The position numbers and the translations under genes were made by a program. Of a DNA stretch of 64,000 bases, positions 48,401 to 62,412 are shown piece after piece. The stretch is taken from contig QLIY01000473.1 of NCBI GenBank assembly GCA_003260075.1, positions 1 to 64,000 of the forward strand, read 5' to 3'. The notes under the pieces were generated by a model. The model saw nothing but the letters and a program-made list of their open reading frames with translations. It searched no databases and was not told the origin of the DNA. How positions within the stretch are numbered: position 1 is the first letter of the stretch; each line of letters opens with the position of its first letter. This stretch comes from Phallusia mammillata (taxonomy: Eukaryota; Chordata; Ascidiacea; Phlebobranchia; Ascidiidae).

Positions 48401-49797
48401 AATTCCAGAATGTCTAAAACACGAGTTTCGTCTAAAACCAGGGCTGATCAGTTGGGTCAGTTGTGTTATATTTCTTGATCTAACCTGCATGAAGTATATA
48501 AAGTTACTCGCCTAACACCTGAAAAGCCCAGGCGCAGGTTGAGAAGCAATGGGTTAGAGGCAGTGAAGCACCGTTTCTAATTAACCTATTGGGTACATCA
48601 AAGTAAGGAGTAGGAGATGTGGTGTCAAAATTAAGGTTGTGTAAACCCATTTGTGTAAAAGTAAACTTAAACTGTATATTCGGTCAAATAATCACAGCCG
48701 AGCGAATTAAACTGAATTGCAAATTTAAGTGGTTTTAGAAAGAATCGCGTATTGTCAATGTAGGTAAACTCGTTATACTACGCCAGGCCTCTTGAAGGCG
48801 TCATACCCAATTAGCCGATCACCAATCATTTTCATTGATGTTTCAGGGCTGATCCCAGTATTGAGTTCATGTACGTAAGATCGTTTACTTACTCCTGAAA
48901 GTGAAAAAATGAGCTGAACAAAGCCTATGTTGCAAAAGCGATGAATAGTTGAATGACTGCGTTTAGTTTTGTAGGATGGTTGTGAAACTATGGGCATTGC
49001 TTTCACACATGCGAGAAGTTCGGTTTCAGTCTAGTTAAAGCTTTGGTTAACCGAAATTACGGTGCATCCATAGTAAAACGAAGATAAGGTTCATTACAAC
49101 AAAGTCGATGTTCTATTTATATTCGGGTTTTAGCCAGGCTTCCCATCGACATGATCTCCAATTTTTTTCTTAGAAAATTTCTTAGAAAATAGGGACTATA
49201 ATTTTTTTATAAAGACTATAAAGACATTGCGCTTGGACAAATCTTTAGAAATAAGGACGGTATTGCAGCCCGGGCTATAGCCAACTGCAAAACGCGATTT
49301 TGCCATTATTCCTTTTTTCTGTCTATTTATTCGTAGACTATTTTTAAAATGTTGACCGTATTTAATATGTGATTATATTGGGGGGGGGGTGGCTATAGCC
49401 AACTGCAAAACGCGATTTTGCCATTATTCCTTATTTCTGTCTATTTATACGTAGACTATTTTTAAAATGTTGACCGTATTTAATATGTGATTATATTTAC
49501 ATTTTCGCCAATTTATGTGAAACCAAAGTCGTGCAGAATATAAGGTTCAAATATTTGTACTTTGTTTGCAGACTTCAGAACATCATACTTTGGAATAGCT
49601 GAAAAACTGTATGATACCACTGTGCAACATCGCATAACCATTCAGCACACACGTTCACTAAAGACCTATCAGCCAAGACAACGACTTATCTATCTCTACA
49701 TTCTGGCTTTAAGTGCGCCATGCCAGCACGCAATCTTGTCCAGGTTTAAATTGGAATAACGGTTTTCGCTGAATGAAATATGCAGACACCCCGCAGT

Positions 49798-49916
49798 ATG
49801 CAACGAAATAACTCGTCCAGTATGCTAAACCCTTTTTCATCCGCTGGCTGCTTTGGAAAGTTGGGACGAAGCGCATCTACAGGAGGAATAGCAGAGGATA
49901 GGGACTACTACACAGT
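49798..49916 (+). CDS. Candidate first coding exon of an unrecognised gene (short form)
   Basis: ATG at 49798 reads MQRNNSSSMLNPFSSAGCFG then KLGRSASTGGIAEDRDYYTV, ending GT before a strong donor GTAAGT. The content (serine-rich with a GRSAS phospho-type motif) looks coding. It ends in phase 2, the same as the 56,301 exon, so both could be alternative starts splicing to one downstream exon right of the window. Confidence 0.45.
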
Positions 49917-52067
49917 GTAAGTTAATTTTTTGATTTTTTGACTGTTGCAAATGGGGTGTGGTAACACTATATAGGCCAGTTTACCATACCGTGCCTATTT
50001 GTGTATGATTTGTTTAAAGATTTAGATAAACAGCGGCTTAGAACATATAATTGTCCTTATTTTTAGGAAATGTCCTTGATTTGGGCTTGTGCCGCTATGT
50101 TTTCTTGGTTGTATGCATTTTTCTATCTTTTTCGCGATAATGAGACTTTTTCATATTTACACTTTTGACATTGTTGAGCAATATTACCACTATGTAAAAC
50201 TCTTGGGTTGGTGTGGAAATCTATTTTGTCTCTGAAGCTTGTTTTTTTTACTTAAACTCATTAACATGAGTTGCAAAAAATTCAAAAAATCAAAATTAGT
50301 GTTTAATTTTTGAGAAGAAAATAAAGATTTATACCCCTTGGTCCTTTTTTAAACGCAGATGGCCTGATTATACCTTGACTGTATATATAGGCCCATCATT
50401 GCTATTCATGATGCAAAATCTGGTGTTGAATCAAGTGTTCGTGCTTAGTTATATATAAACTTGCGTGGTCTTGTATAGCAACATCGTCAAACTTTTATAC
50501 TTTTTGGTTGCATTGTTTAAATAGAAAGTAGGCAGTTTCGTTCCATGGCCTGACTTGACTTGCTGTGAACTGCGTTGCTTAATGATCTTGAAACTTACCT
50601 TTGCTAAATGCATTTGAGGTATTGATGTAGGCACAAAGTACAGGTTGGTTTTAATTTGTTGCCAAAGATCCGGTGGAGGGCGCCACGCATCCAGTGATCG
50701 CCATGTTTGTTGTCGTGTGTTTTGTTTTTCTAACACATATCAGTGTAGGCGGTTTATCAGGTCTATGACGCCTTTCCTTCCGAAATAATTGGTTTACCTA
50801 TGACGCCCGGCTCTTTATTGAACTGTCAATTACTCTGGAAGTGTTGTCAATACTTGGTCGTTTATAATCCAACATTAAAGATCTTTTTATATGAAATCAT
50901 TTGCTATTGTTAATTTCCAATTACCACTGTGGAAATGCCTCGTAAAAATCTCACCAACTTATTTCTATTGTTGTGGCTTCAATTTGTATTTGCAACAACT
51001 CGTTGGCGCCAGCGCGGTTTTCAGTCCCAGCTACAGCAACATTCAGGGAGTTGTGAATGGAGCGCAACGGTTTAAACTAGCAAGCTACCGAGTTATAACC
51101 ACTAAAACCGCACTCTATCGAAACCTAACCCGGCCCTATCCCGTTACACTTCGTTCCAGCCACTACAATAACGGGTGGGGCGATCAGTAATTCTCTCGTA
51201 AAACAGCGAGAAACAAGCGTATCTTACAAGCTCCTTGCGCGTGTTCTAAAACGCCAGGTTTTAATTACATCATGAACAGGTGTCGTATACATAATCGATG
51301 CAGCTCAGAGATGCTTTACGATGCAGGACTTACTGCCGTGAAGTCAGACCAGCGGATATATGTTGGTAAATCACCAACACAGACCTTGGTATTGTTTCCG
51401 TGTTCTTAGGTTTGATCGTCCCGTCTGCAAGTGCTGCGCTGGCATGCGTCCACGCGTTTCTTGTTGTTGACGTCTGCTTGTTTGTTCCTATGCGTAACTG
51501 AAAGGAAATTGCCGTCACTGTATGAGATGTGATAGGATCAGATGCACATGCTGGTGCCTTGAAATGAGATTACTGAAGTTTAGGTGTAACCAAGAGGCAG
51601 TGTTAAAACCATATTGTTAGGACAGTGGTTCTCAGCTGATTGTCCATGATGATTTTTCAGATGGTTCATAGGACGTTAATTATATATGGTGTTAAACTGA
51701 AAATAATTGCATAGAATTTATTGTATATATTTAGGACGAAAAAAGCTTATCCAAGTTATTGGCGTTCTATTGTTAGCTGTCAATTGTTTGATGTCACTCC
51801 TCGGAATGCATTTCAAGCCTATATGCTTGTTGTGGATGCTTTCTTTATCCTTAGTTAACAATGGACTGACCAACGTTATTTATTTAATTGAACTGTTGCT
51901 ACATGGCCTGAAACGAGTTAAGAATCAGTATGTTAGGAGATGCAATTTTGGTGTGAAAGTTTAGCCTATGAAGGGATCTTATGTGGCTTCAGGTGAAAAG
52001 TGATCGTTTTAATCAAAGACGTAGTAGAATAGAAATAGTCGTAAATCACAAATACTCACGACAGACG

Positions 52068-52240
52068 ATTCCGGTTTCATATACTCTTTCATACACGAAA
52101 AATAAAACAGTCGAAAATTTCAGCACTCTTGAATCATTGTGCGTATATGCCTATTCCGGTTTCATATACTCTTTCATACACGAAAAATAAAACAGTCTTA
52201 ATTTTCAGCACTCTTGAATCATTGTGCGTATCGTATGCCT
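52068..52240. repeat. 85-bp tandem duplication
   Basis: ATTCCGGTTTCATATACTCT begins units at 52068 and 52153, with few differences and no homopolymer linker. It looks like a genuine duplication. Confidence 0.8.
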
Positions 52241-53990
52241 ATCGCAAATTGCTGATGCCATCAGTTTCGCCTAATTAAGTGACATCATTAGTCCATATTT
52301 AAGTAGGAATCGAAAAAATAAATGAAGTAGTTTGTACCCGCAGAAATATATTTAAGTTGTTTAATTTTAACAGTATTGAAATCTGCAAATAAAGTTAAGA
52401 ACGTCAGACTTGATCTACATCCAAATTAGGAAAATGGGGGGGGGGATATCGCAAATTGCTGATGTCATCAGTTTCGCCTAATTAAATGACATCATTGGTC
52501 CATATTTAAGTAGAAATCGAAGACATAAATGAAGTTGTTTGTACGCGCAGAAACATATTTAAGTTGTTTAACTTTAAAAAGTATTGAAATCTGCTAATAA
52601 AGTTAAGAACGTCAGACTTGATCTACATCCAAATTAGGAAAATATAATTTTTCAATTTTCATCTTGCGCTTTCAATTGTCATTAGTTGGGCTGATTTACG
52701 ACATTACAAGAGCCAATAGTTTTCCTTTTGTCAAAGACACTTAAATTGTGATTTACGACCTCAAATTTCGACAGCACATCGATTCTTCGCTAGCAGCTGA
52801 CGCTAGTTGTTGTTTCGTTGTCGCAATGCAAGTATACAAGCCTTAAACTCGGCACTTCGGGTACCACCGCCGGCTTACTACGCTAACAAAGGGTGTCAGA
52901 ACGTTGCTCCTTTATTCACTTCCGCTCGTGCAGTTACGCGACGAGGCGCGATTTATTTACGCGGCTCTACGTAATGGGGCTTGCCGTGCAGCTACGACTG
53001 TCGCTAAGATCCGACATAGCTTCTGTTAGTCGGAGTGCATGGTGCAGATACAGACGCGACAGTGTGGCGCTGATTATGTTATTTGAGGCCACATAAGCAG
53101 ACAGTCGTTTAGGCTTACAGTTGGTAATGGACAGATTAGAATATAACGGAGTGTGATACACAGGCAAATGTGCGCCGTTAGTCATATATGACGTGATTGT
53201 TAGGCCCACTACATTTGCTGTCAGAACGAGCTTAGAAATTTAGATAAAAAGTAATGATGCGTTGTTATCATTCAAAACAGACCCATTCAGTTGAAGCGTG
53301 TTGTTTTTGAGCTTACAACGTTTTAGTTGACAGATTATGACGAAGGAGTAGTCCCTTTACTGTAGTTTTTTATTTGACCTTTGTACTAATTTGTCAATGT
53401 TTTATAGTACACAAATTTTCCATGTGTTCAAATGATGAAAAGACTACAGTTGTGAAAAACATATTTGGGTTTGTAAAGTTTGTTTACAAATTTACAGTGA
53501 TGAAAAATTATTCATGTTTACCAATTTTGTTTACAGTTGTGACAAATCAGTTAATTCACATATTTTGTTTACTGGATTACAGTTGTGAAAAATTAGTTTA
53601 GTTTTCAAGTTCTTGAATTTATTGTAACCCTAAAACAACCATACAGTGAGCGAATTCCAACAGGCAGGCCAGACTTTAGCAGTTAAGGGAAAATGTGCAG
53701 GAAATCGATCGCTTGCCAGACACCAGATTTGCCGGACTAATCGATAAAAACGACAGCATTGCTCTCTTGGCCGCGCGACGCTCACGCAGAAACTGAGAGA
53801 AAAATCACAAACGTACGAAGTTCAATACCTCAAATCCCTTGTCGAATAAAAAATCTCACGATCGCGAAGCAATTGGATGAATGTTTGCGCACAGGGGGTT
53901 CACGCAGTCCAACATATCTACGTTGTCTTTTCCCATGAGTCGAACTACGTGTCAATCACAGATAACTACGTCATCCAAGTCTAGTTTGCC

Positions 53991-54258
53991 TTAAAAATTT
54001 TCAGCGCATTGTTCGACCTAAAATAGCAGTCATACTAAAGCGCGATCAAGTTAGGTCAGAATCAAAATTAGCTTTTTCCAAAATTATCCGTTTTTAATCA
54101 AAATTAGCTTGTTTCAAAGTTATTTTTTAGAAAAATAAGCTTTTTTTGACAAAATCAAAAAAATCTTAAAAATTTCAGCAGAATGTTCCACCTAAAAAAG
54201 CCGTTCTCCGTTTGAAGATAAAGCGATCAAGTTAAATCAAAATCAAATTTAGCTTTTT
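53991..54258. repeat. Degenerate tandem repeat of about 175 bp
   Basis: TTAAAAATTT..CAGC..ATTGTTC.ACCTAAAA and AAAGCG.GATCAAGTTA recur at 53991 and 54166. The flanks carry more AAATTAGCTTTTTC-type blocks to about 54,500. Confidence 0.6.
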
Positions 54259-55053
54259 TCGGAACACTTGGATTTTAATATTAATTACGCCATTGCAAAA
54301 AGATGAATTGCTTAGCGTTTTTCGGAATTTTGTGAATAATCACACCATTTCAAAAAAGCTAACTGATTCGTGCTTAAAACTAGCTCGACACTCAAAGTCA
54401 AGTTGGCCTTGTAAATAACAAAAAAGTTAGAAAAAACAAACAACCAAACTAGGTCAGAAATAAAATTAGCTGTTTCGGGACTAAATGCTAATTAAGTCTT
54501 GTTAAAAAGGCTAGTTGATTTTGATGTATGAAACTAATTCAACTCAGTCAAAACTAAACTCGTTTGTTGTGAACGCGATGCGCCCGCTTCCCTTGTGACG
54601 TGCGCCGTGACGTAACCGAGCCTTTCCCGACTTTTATGGGGAAAACAATCACGACTCTTGCCGAATGCCCGCGACGTCAACTTTCCCCACTGCCTCAAGA
54701 GCGCTTTTGTGATACTAGTCGGGAAACTGGTAAGCAATTGTGCGGGCGAATACTTGTAGGTCACCGGCAATACGCGTCTTAAAGGCAACAATACCCAGAC
54801 GCCTGCTGTTTTGTAGGGTACGTTCACCAGCGGGACAGAGCAGTCAGTGAGTGGTCAGTCAAGTGAGGCTAATTGGTGTAGATTCCAGACCAGATTGCTG
54901 GACAGTGACAGATTGCTTGTGCTAGTGATGTAAAGTAGTCTTCAATACATAGGCTTGCAGAATAGAGTTAGTTTTGTGCTACAACAGCCCAATGTTTCTT
55001 GTAAGAATCAAACAAGTTAATATGTTTGTATATAACATTTTCGCTTTTCGACA

Positions 55054-55641
55054 GCAAAGTTACTGTCGAAACGTCATGTTCTCTACAAATATATTGGCTT
55101 GTTTGTTTCTTGTAAGAATCTTTTAAACTGTGAATTGTGTTTCAAAGTCCAATATTGAAATTGGAAAATGTGAGTTAATTCGTTGAGAGTAAGTACTTTT
55201 GCGTGTGTATATAAAACAATACAAAATTAAAAAAGGCAACTGGCAAATGCACAGATCTCGTTGAAAACGATTTTAAACCTGAAAGTTTTAAACCAATAGA
55301 TCTGGGATTTAAGAGCTGCTTTGTTGCGGGTACTAAAAACGGGGGGGGGGAATAATGCAAGTTACTGTCGAAACGTAATGTTCTCTACAAATATATTGGC
55401 TTGTTTATTTCTTGTAAGAATCTTAAAATCGTGAATTGTGTTTCAAAGTTCAATATTGAAATTGGAAAATGTGAGTTAATTCGTTGAGAGTAAGTACTTT
55501 TACGTGTGTATATAAAACAACACAAAATTTAAAAAGGCAATGGGCAAATGCACAGATCTCGTTGAAAACGATTTTTAACCTGAAATTTTGGCCAATAGAT
55601 CTGGGATTTAAGAGCTGCTTTGTTGCGGGTACTAAAAACGG
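55054..55641. other. Linker-separated allelic duplication
   Basis: 55,054-55,340 is repeated at 55,357-55,641 around a 10-G run (55341-55350), with small indels. The same pattern occurs at 49,273-49,498, 52,241-52,643, 56,152-56,355 and 59,128-59,355. Confidence 0.9.
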
Positions 55642-56300
55642 TTAACTTACGCAATAGCATAAAGGCAACAATACGTAAAGCCTGTTAGCTGGTTATGCTT
55701 TTTTAAATGTTCTTTATCACGAGTTAGACGTTAAACCGCGATCGTGACCGTTTCAGCGCAGTTTAACGGGAAAGAGTAATTTGGAGTTTGCGACTTTCCA
55801 GGGATCATTCGGGCACGGAGGCTTCAACAATCTTTATTAGGCCACAAGTCTTAATGTTAGCGCACGCCGCACGGCAATGTACCACGTCGATGTCGATCCC
55901 AAAATACATTGTGACGCTATACGGGTATTCTCGATAGTTAATTCTTATTGCTAGTGTCAGTAGGCTGATTGTTTGGCGCAGTTCCGGGCGCTGGGAACTG
56001 ATGAGTCTTAGCGCGAATCAGGTTAGCTGTAAGGTGACTGGCTGCTATTTTGGAAGGTCTTGCTTCCGTTCTTGGATACACTATTAATTTCCTCTTGCGT
56101 AGATCTCAACTCCAGCAGCATAGGTATGCTATAGGTTGACTTTAAAGAGCCCGTTGAGTAATCCATGTGAAGAGGCTGTGTCCTTTTTTCCCTATGGCAG
56201 CTGTGTTTGCCAGTCCGTTGAGGAACACTATGGATAATAGCTCAATCGGGGGGGGGGTCGTTGAGTAATCCATGTGAAGAGGCTGTGTCCTTTTTTCCCT

Positions 56301-57340
56301 ATGGCTGCTGTGTTTGCCAGTCCGTTGAGGAACACTATGGATAATAGCTCAATCGAGACGCCAGCCCACGAAGACACCAACAGCAACCTGCTCGATTCAG
56401 TGCTTACAGTGTTTGACAGAAAAAAATCGTTCGGCGACCCCATGGAGGACAAAATCTCGCTTGACGAGAACTCTAACAAGGCTGAAGGGGTGTTTGATTT
56501 GATACCAGAAGGCGCTGGCGCCCAAGGAACATCCGAATTCGCAGTTTACGCTAAAAACTTGGGTCGACGGCCCCGCTCGCCACCACCGAAGCCTAAACGA
56601 AGTAAATCAAGGAACGTTACCGGTTCTACTGACTCTGAAAACAGCGCGGATCGTCCAAGCAGTATCAGCTCTGAACTGCAGGAAATCATCGAGTCGGCGT
56701 TTGGTAATGAACGTGCCGAGGCTCTAGCGAGCGGCGGTCGTTGCCAGCTGGATATAAGTCGACGTCTTTTGCCCGGAACACCACACCCTACGCCAGAACA
56801 CGACGTATGCGAGTTGGATTTCGATGTGAAACCTGTCTCTCGGGACAGCTCACTGGCTGAGAAGGATGAAGGGTCGACACCAAGCCGCAACGTCGATGCT
56901 AAATCAATTGACTCTATGGCGTACATCGATGACAGTGATGGCGATCCCTATGACTACACGCTCGGAAGAAAGTCAAACAGCACCTTGGCTCTGGACTGTA
57001 TTTCTTTTAGCAGCGCCCTCTCGGATGGCCGCAGCTCCATAGACTGGGCTCTGGAAGACGATGATGTAGCCGCCGAGGCTGAAATTAACCCTGAAACCGC
57101 TTCTTTGGTGTCGTTTACCACCACACCTAGTACTTCGCCTGTAAATGGCAAAGAGGTGAAGAGTAAACGTAACAAGGAGATGCTGCGCAAGCAAATATCA
57201 AAAGCTGTGGCCCAGAAGGTTAAGATGGGAGCGCTCTTTGACGCTGCCGCTGGGAATGCCGGGGATCAGTTGAAAAAGATCAAGCGCATGAAAAGCGTCC
57301 GCTTTCCGGGGTCGAAGTCTCGTCAGGCTCGTGGCAACAA
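56301..57340 (+). CDS. Candidate first coding exon of an unrecognised scaffold/signalling-type protein
   Basis: An open frame of 346 codons from ATG 56301 (a second in-frame ATG at 56337) ends AA before the consensus donor GTAAGT. An in-frame TGA lies at 56262, so the start is nearby. The protein is hydrophilic and probably largely disordered: MAAVFASPLRNTMDNSSIET at the start, a proline/basic SH3-ligand-like RRPRSPPPKPKRSKSRN, long acidic-serine stretches, and a basic end KKIKRMKSVRFPGSKSRQ. I do not recognise the family. It lacks visible catalytic motifs, and its functional domains are presumably in exons beyond the window. The codon content is GC-richer than its surroundings, as expected for coding sequence. 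A 96-base allelic copy of its start lies at 56,152-56,247 beyond a 10-G linker. Confidence 0.75.
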
Positions 57341-60300
57341 GTAAGTTTTCAATTAGACTGAGGTTGATCGATTGTTGCTGGTAAAAGCAAGCGTCTGTCC
57401 TCTGTGTGTTTGCATGGCATTTTCTTGCCAGTTAAGATGGAAATTTATGTTTTTTGGTGCGCTATCCACCAAAAAAATATAAATATGTGTTTCGGTCTGT
57501 TGAGAATCCCATCAGAACCCACTAAACAGGATATTTACTCGTTCTATTTGAATAAAGTACCGATGATGCTGTAAAGGCGAAATATGTCTTAAATGGATAA
57601 TAATAATGAATGACTAATTGTGTTCATAAATTTGAATCACGATATTTACTGTTAAAAATGTATCATTGCCTTCAACGTAAAGCCTGAACGCATTGGCAAA
57701 ACAGTTGTGATGTATTAGAGTTGAAACAAAGTCTTCTAGCTTTATTTCCTGGCCTTGCATAACTGGGAAGTTCAATCAGGCAGGGCTTCAGTTAGTCATA
57801 CTGTTGTCATATGACGCTATTGCACGGGTTGTATGCGACAACCCGTTATTGTTTGCTGTTCGAAAATATTTTTTTGGAAGTGGTAGGCGGGACTGAAGCG
57901 TTTCCGGGTCTCTTACATTAAACCCGCGCGCTAACGCTGTTTCCAAATGTCGACCGAAAAAACGGTTGCAGTACCACTTTGTGATCGATTGCTGAACCAA
58001 CGTTTCTGAAGTTGTGGTTGTTTCTGCATGGAATAAGTTACATATGCTGCGATCGACTATAAATTTGAGGCTTTCGATAGTGGATTTTGACTGCATGCTA
58101 CATGACTTCCAATACATTGTAAGTATGTGAATTAAAATGTGTTTTTTTCTGGTTTTTGTACAATTTCAACTTGTTGTCAGACAGTCTATTGTGTGCTCGT
58201 TAACATCTAAGGTTTTTTGTACAATTTGCGATTTTCTACGATCATAGTTGCACAAATGCTATTACAGTATACTTCAAACATTAAACTAGAATCGTTGCTT
58301 GGTGGATAAAGAGCCTTATGCTTATTGATTCAATCTTAACATAACATTAAAGATGAATGACTTAATGTTCAACAAAAACTGTTATTTAGAAAGTTCGACA
58401 TTTAATCAAAGTGCAAACCAACGCAAAATCGTTAGTATCAAATCAACCAGAAATTTACAACCAATAAATAGGAAATTTTTAAACGTTTAACTTGTGCGGG
58501 GAATTTATAAGTGGCACTTATCAAACCACGTATCAAAACACTAGTATGTCATCCGCTCAAAATCAAGAGCTATTGTGGTGCTCTTCAAATCGAGTTGGCG
58601 TGAATATAGTAAACCCTTAAAAGTAAGAAATGGCCAATAAAACCATACTGCCAGTTTGTATGGGGCTCTAATCGTATCGCCAGTCCGACAATAAAAATAT
58701 AAAGGTAAATATTACATTTAAGGAGGTATTATTTGTTTGTGAAACACCTTATAAGGTGTATACGGCTACAAAGATTGTTAGGCTGAAGAGTCTTTAGGCC
58801 AGTGGTTTTTAAAAGGGCACCACTTGGCTTAGTAAGGGAGTAATTTTGAATTCTTAGGCGAAAATTAGTGACATACAGAATGGGGAGAAAAAGCTTGGGA
58901 TAAAAAATGCTTTTTTTTGGTTTTTTATTTAACATGTAAAACAAGTACCAGTAGAAATGTCAACAATACGCAAGAATATGCTGCTGTAACTGATTGTAAG
59001 TGAGGAATATAAGAAAAGCTTTATAGGACCACTGTTACAGATCAACAGAAAGGAGATTTTTTCCACGCAAAGTAAGTGGCCTATCCGCTGCATCTCGGGC
59101 ACTAAACGTTGCAATTAGTTCAAATGATTGCAGTGGACTTGCATTGCATTTTCTTTAAAGTTGACATGCCAATCTGATGCAGTTGGATGTTACATTGTTT
59201 TGGTCTGATGATGGAGTTATTTCAGTACGCTATATGGGGGGGGGGTTTTGCAGTGGACTTGCATTGCTTTTTGTTAAAAGTTGAAAATCCCAATCTATTG
59301 CAGTTGGGTGTTACATTGTTTTGGTCTGATGATGGAGTTATTTCAGTACGCTATATTCATTTTGCGACGAAACGAAACCACATGACCCACTGGTGTATGG
59401 AATATTTTTGTACAGTCAAGTTGGTACTTAGCTGCTTTGCCCAGTCGCTCACAGCAGGCCAGTGCACAAGCTCCAGTAAAACAATGTACAATTTCCTGGA
59501 AGGGCTGCGTACAGGCGACTGCCTTCAAAACTGGCTGCAAACAGTTTCCTTTGCTTAAACGGGCTCTGTTATCTCGCCTCTACGACCCAATCGTGAGAGT
59601 GACGTACGCATTGGTCCCATCCGTTGACATTATAACACCCTTGAATTGCACGCCCAATTTACCGCTGATTTTCAACCACAAAAACACGGTATTGTGGAAA
59701 ACAGGTAGCAAAGCCTAATTGAGCATGTGTTTTCAGACGTTATAGTTTAGTACATGCGGTTTTGGGGTATCGGTTAAAAGAAAGATAAGCCCAATTGTGG
59801 CTGTGTAGTTTGGTAAGCAATGACTTTTTATGTTTTTGATCATTTTAGCACAGATTCCATTATGTCAGCGTCAGGCGAACTTGAGGCTTATACCGAATCA
59901 AGCCATTTTTTGATGCATTCTGCGTGCAATACATATCATTGGTTTTAACTGCTGTTAGGTGTGCACTGACGTATAGATGTATTTTTATGGTTGTCTTGAC
60001 ATAACGAGCACTCAAATTGACTGCAATCAAGTTGTTTGTTTGTAAAACCGATATAAATATTTCACGTGCAGCTTTTATTCACTTTCGATTTGTTTGTTTA
60101 TCGGAAATTGTAAACAATCTGGAATGATTTCAACAAATGCTTGCTTAGTTTGGTTTTGTAATTCCATATCCTCCTTTGTGAACTTGTCACAAGGAGCAAG
60201 GCCGTCCAATATAGCAACAACAGACCACAAATTGGCAAGCACCCGAGTTTTCACAGCCCCTATGTGTGTCGCGGTGCAAGATAATGAGATGAAGATTATT

Positions 60301-60899
60301 TCGGACAAGGGCGCGGTTCTTCGGCAAATTGTGTTTAAAAATCGATTTACCTTCTTTTGTAAGGTATTAGTTAGGTTTTGGCTATTTCTTACAAGGCACT
60401 TTAGAACTAACATTTGTGGTGCTGCTGTTAGTAGTTGCAGAAAGCTTAGGGATTAAGGATTTACATACAGCAGTGTAGGCTTTCGGACAGGAAACGTTGT
60501 GTCAAGTCACATAAATTGACTCTGCACTTTTGGCGCACATAGCACGCATTTTAACAGATGGCTTAGTTGCAGGACTGTCGGAATGCGTCGCATATTGTTG
60601 CTTTGATCTTATGCGACCAATTCCCATAGGTTGCGTCGATCAATTGCGGATTGCCTTAATGGCCAAACCGCTGTCAAATGCAAATGGCGTTGAACGTGAT
60701 TCTCATATGCGCAGAGGGTAATTTGATCCGCCCATTAAACCGCCGCAAATATAACTTTATTATGTTTAAGTGGTGCTGCTTCCGACATATTAGGCCACCT
60801 TGAACCAAGGCGTACATGCTACTTTATACATCTACGACAATGTTTTGCCTTTTATGTTGTAGTACACCAAGAGGATTGTAGTTTTAGCTTCAACAGTAA

Positions 60900-61047
60900 T
60901 ACAGTAAACCTTTGCCTAATTCGGACACATTCGAGGTACAAATGATTTGTAAAAAAAATAATCGACATCGGTTAATCCGGATTTTCGCCTAATCCGCACA
61001 ATTTTTTGGGTCCAAACTGGTCTTGATTAACCGAGTTTTACTGTGTA
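60900..61047. mobile_element. Mariner/pogo-like MITE
   Basis: Ends TACAGTAAACC and GTTTTACTGTGTA, with internal inverted GGTTAATCCGGA/TCCGAATTAGGC-like segments typical of CAGTAAAACTC-ended elements that insert at TA. A related copy is at 42,316-42,482. Confidence 0.6.
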
Positions 61048-62095
61048 CTACGATCCCGTTGACTTCATAGTGGTACAATATTCAGCAATTTTAGAATTTC
61101 GTTGTTGTTAGTCTAAACGGCTTGTCATATTAAATATTTATTGCATTTTAAATCCCCAGTGATTTCGGCTACACTATTACACCTACAAACCACATTTATA
61201 CCCAACACCAACATTTGCCTCAAAGCCGAAATTGCTATTGTTTGTGGCCCACCAAGTATTTGTCAAGTATTCGTGTGCAGCTGATGGTACTAATAATGCA
61301 TTGTATCGGAAGACTTGCATAAGGTCCATTGTTTAGCGGTGAAGCTCAAAAGTGCATTTTACAGCTAGTGGTAACCTATTGTTTTTTACCTTTCGAACCC
61401 TACCTTAGTCAGTGCCCATTGTTTTCCTACCTTAGTCAGTGCCCATCGCTAGTTTTTTACGCTGTATGTAGTTCACATAAGGCAAATTGAATTCACTTTA
61501 TACTAAAAAAAATGTTATAGCCCGATGAGACATATTTAACCTCCCTTGAAGGCAACTTGGTAATTAGATTTTCAAACATGCTTTTATACATATACAGGTC
61601 TTTTATGATCTCAGCAGTAGTTTTATTATTACCGCCAACCAAGTTTTGTTCGTAATTGCTTATGTATTAAATTTTCAACATTGGCTATTTAGACATATTT
61701 AACACCCTTCAAGGCAAATTGTAAATAAGATTTTTAAATATTATTTTGTATGTCCCAACAATAGTTTTAATTGTTACTGCCAACCAAATTATGTTCATAA
61801 TGACTGATTTCAGTATTAATTTTTTAACATTGGCTATGATGCAACTGAGCCAAAACCCGCCATGCAATACAAGGCAAAATAAATTTGCATAAAACAACAA
61901 CTAGGGAAATCCGCTTGGTGGGAGTAGAGATCAGTCATTGCGTGGCATCAACATCAGCGGCCGCAGCTTGATCACACGTCGCACTGAGTCACAATAGAGA
62001 ACAGACCAGCATCAGGAAACGCCGTCCGAACAGTATTCGCTTCACATAAGGCGACATCGCAATAACAGCAAAAGGCCTTCTGCGTACAGAACAGC

Positions 62096-62412
62096 CCGGT
62101 TTTACCTCATGCTTTACAAAACAGTACATTGCTGCACACAATTGTTTAGTTCATTATGGAATGCTTGCAATGGCGTTGGTGTTTTCTGGGAAGGCTGTTG
62201 ACGCGTGAGAGTTGTATTAGTTATAATGGAAGGCAGGTCAGGCCACCTGGGTATAAAATAGCCTGGTTTCACCTCATGCTTTACAAAACAGTACATTGTT
62301 GTACACAAATGTTTAGTTCATTAATCATTATGGAATGCTTCCAATGGCGTTGGTGTTTTCTGGGAAGGCGGTTTACGCGTGGGAGTTGGATTAGTTCTAA
62401 TGGAAGGCAGGT
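62096..62412. repeat. Direct duplication of about 145 bp
   Basis: ACCTCATGCTTTACAAAACA and GGCGTTGGTGTTTTCTGGGA occur in both units (62096-62240, 62262-62412) with about 10% differences. No linker lies between them. Confidence 0.8.

Larger units (their letters stand above)
43395..49797. other. Gene-poor stretch after AASDH
   Basis: Holds the 44.3/45.3 kb duplicated block and its orphan ORF, linkers and an N. The remainder (about 45.7-49.2 kb) shows no exon I can support. Confidence 0.5.
49917..56151. other. Repeat-rich stretch between two candidate first exons
   Basis: Tandem repeats (52,068; 53,991), allelic duplications (52,241; 55,054) and a GC-richer patch at about 54,570-54,840 that could be a promoter or 5' UTR. 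That patch includes a donor-like GAAACTG/GTAAGC at 54,731. No coding exon is supported. Confidence 0.4.

Noticed and set aside
58044..58118. Possible first exon MLRSTINLRLSIVDFDCMLH with donor GTAAGTATG
   Set aside because: Good donor, but only 25 codons, a phase different from the other candidate first exons, and no further support.
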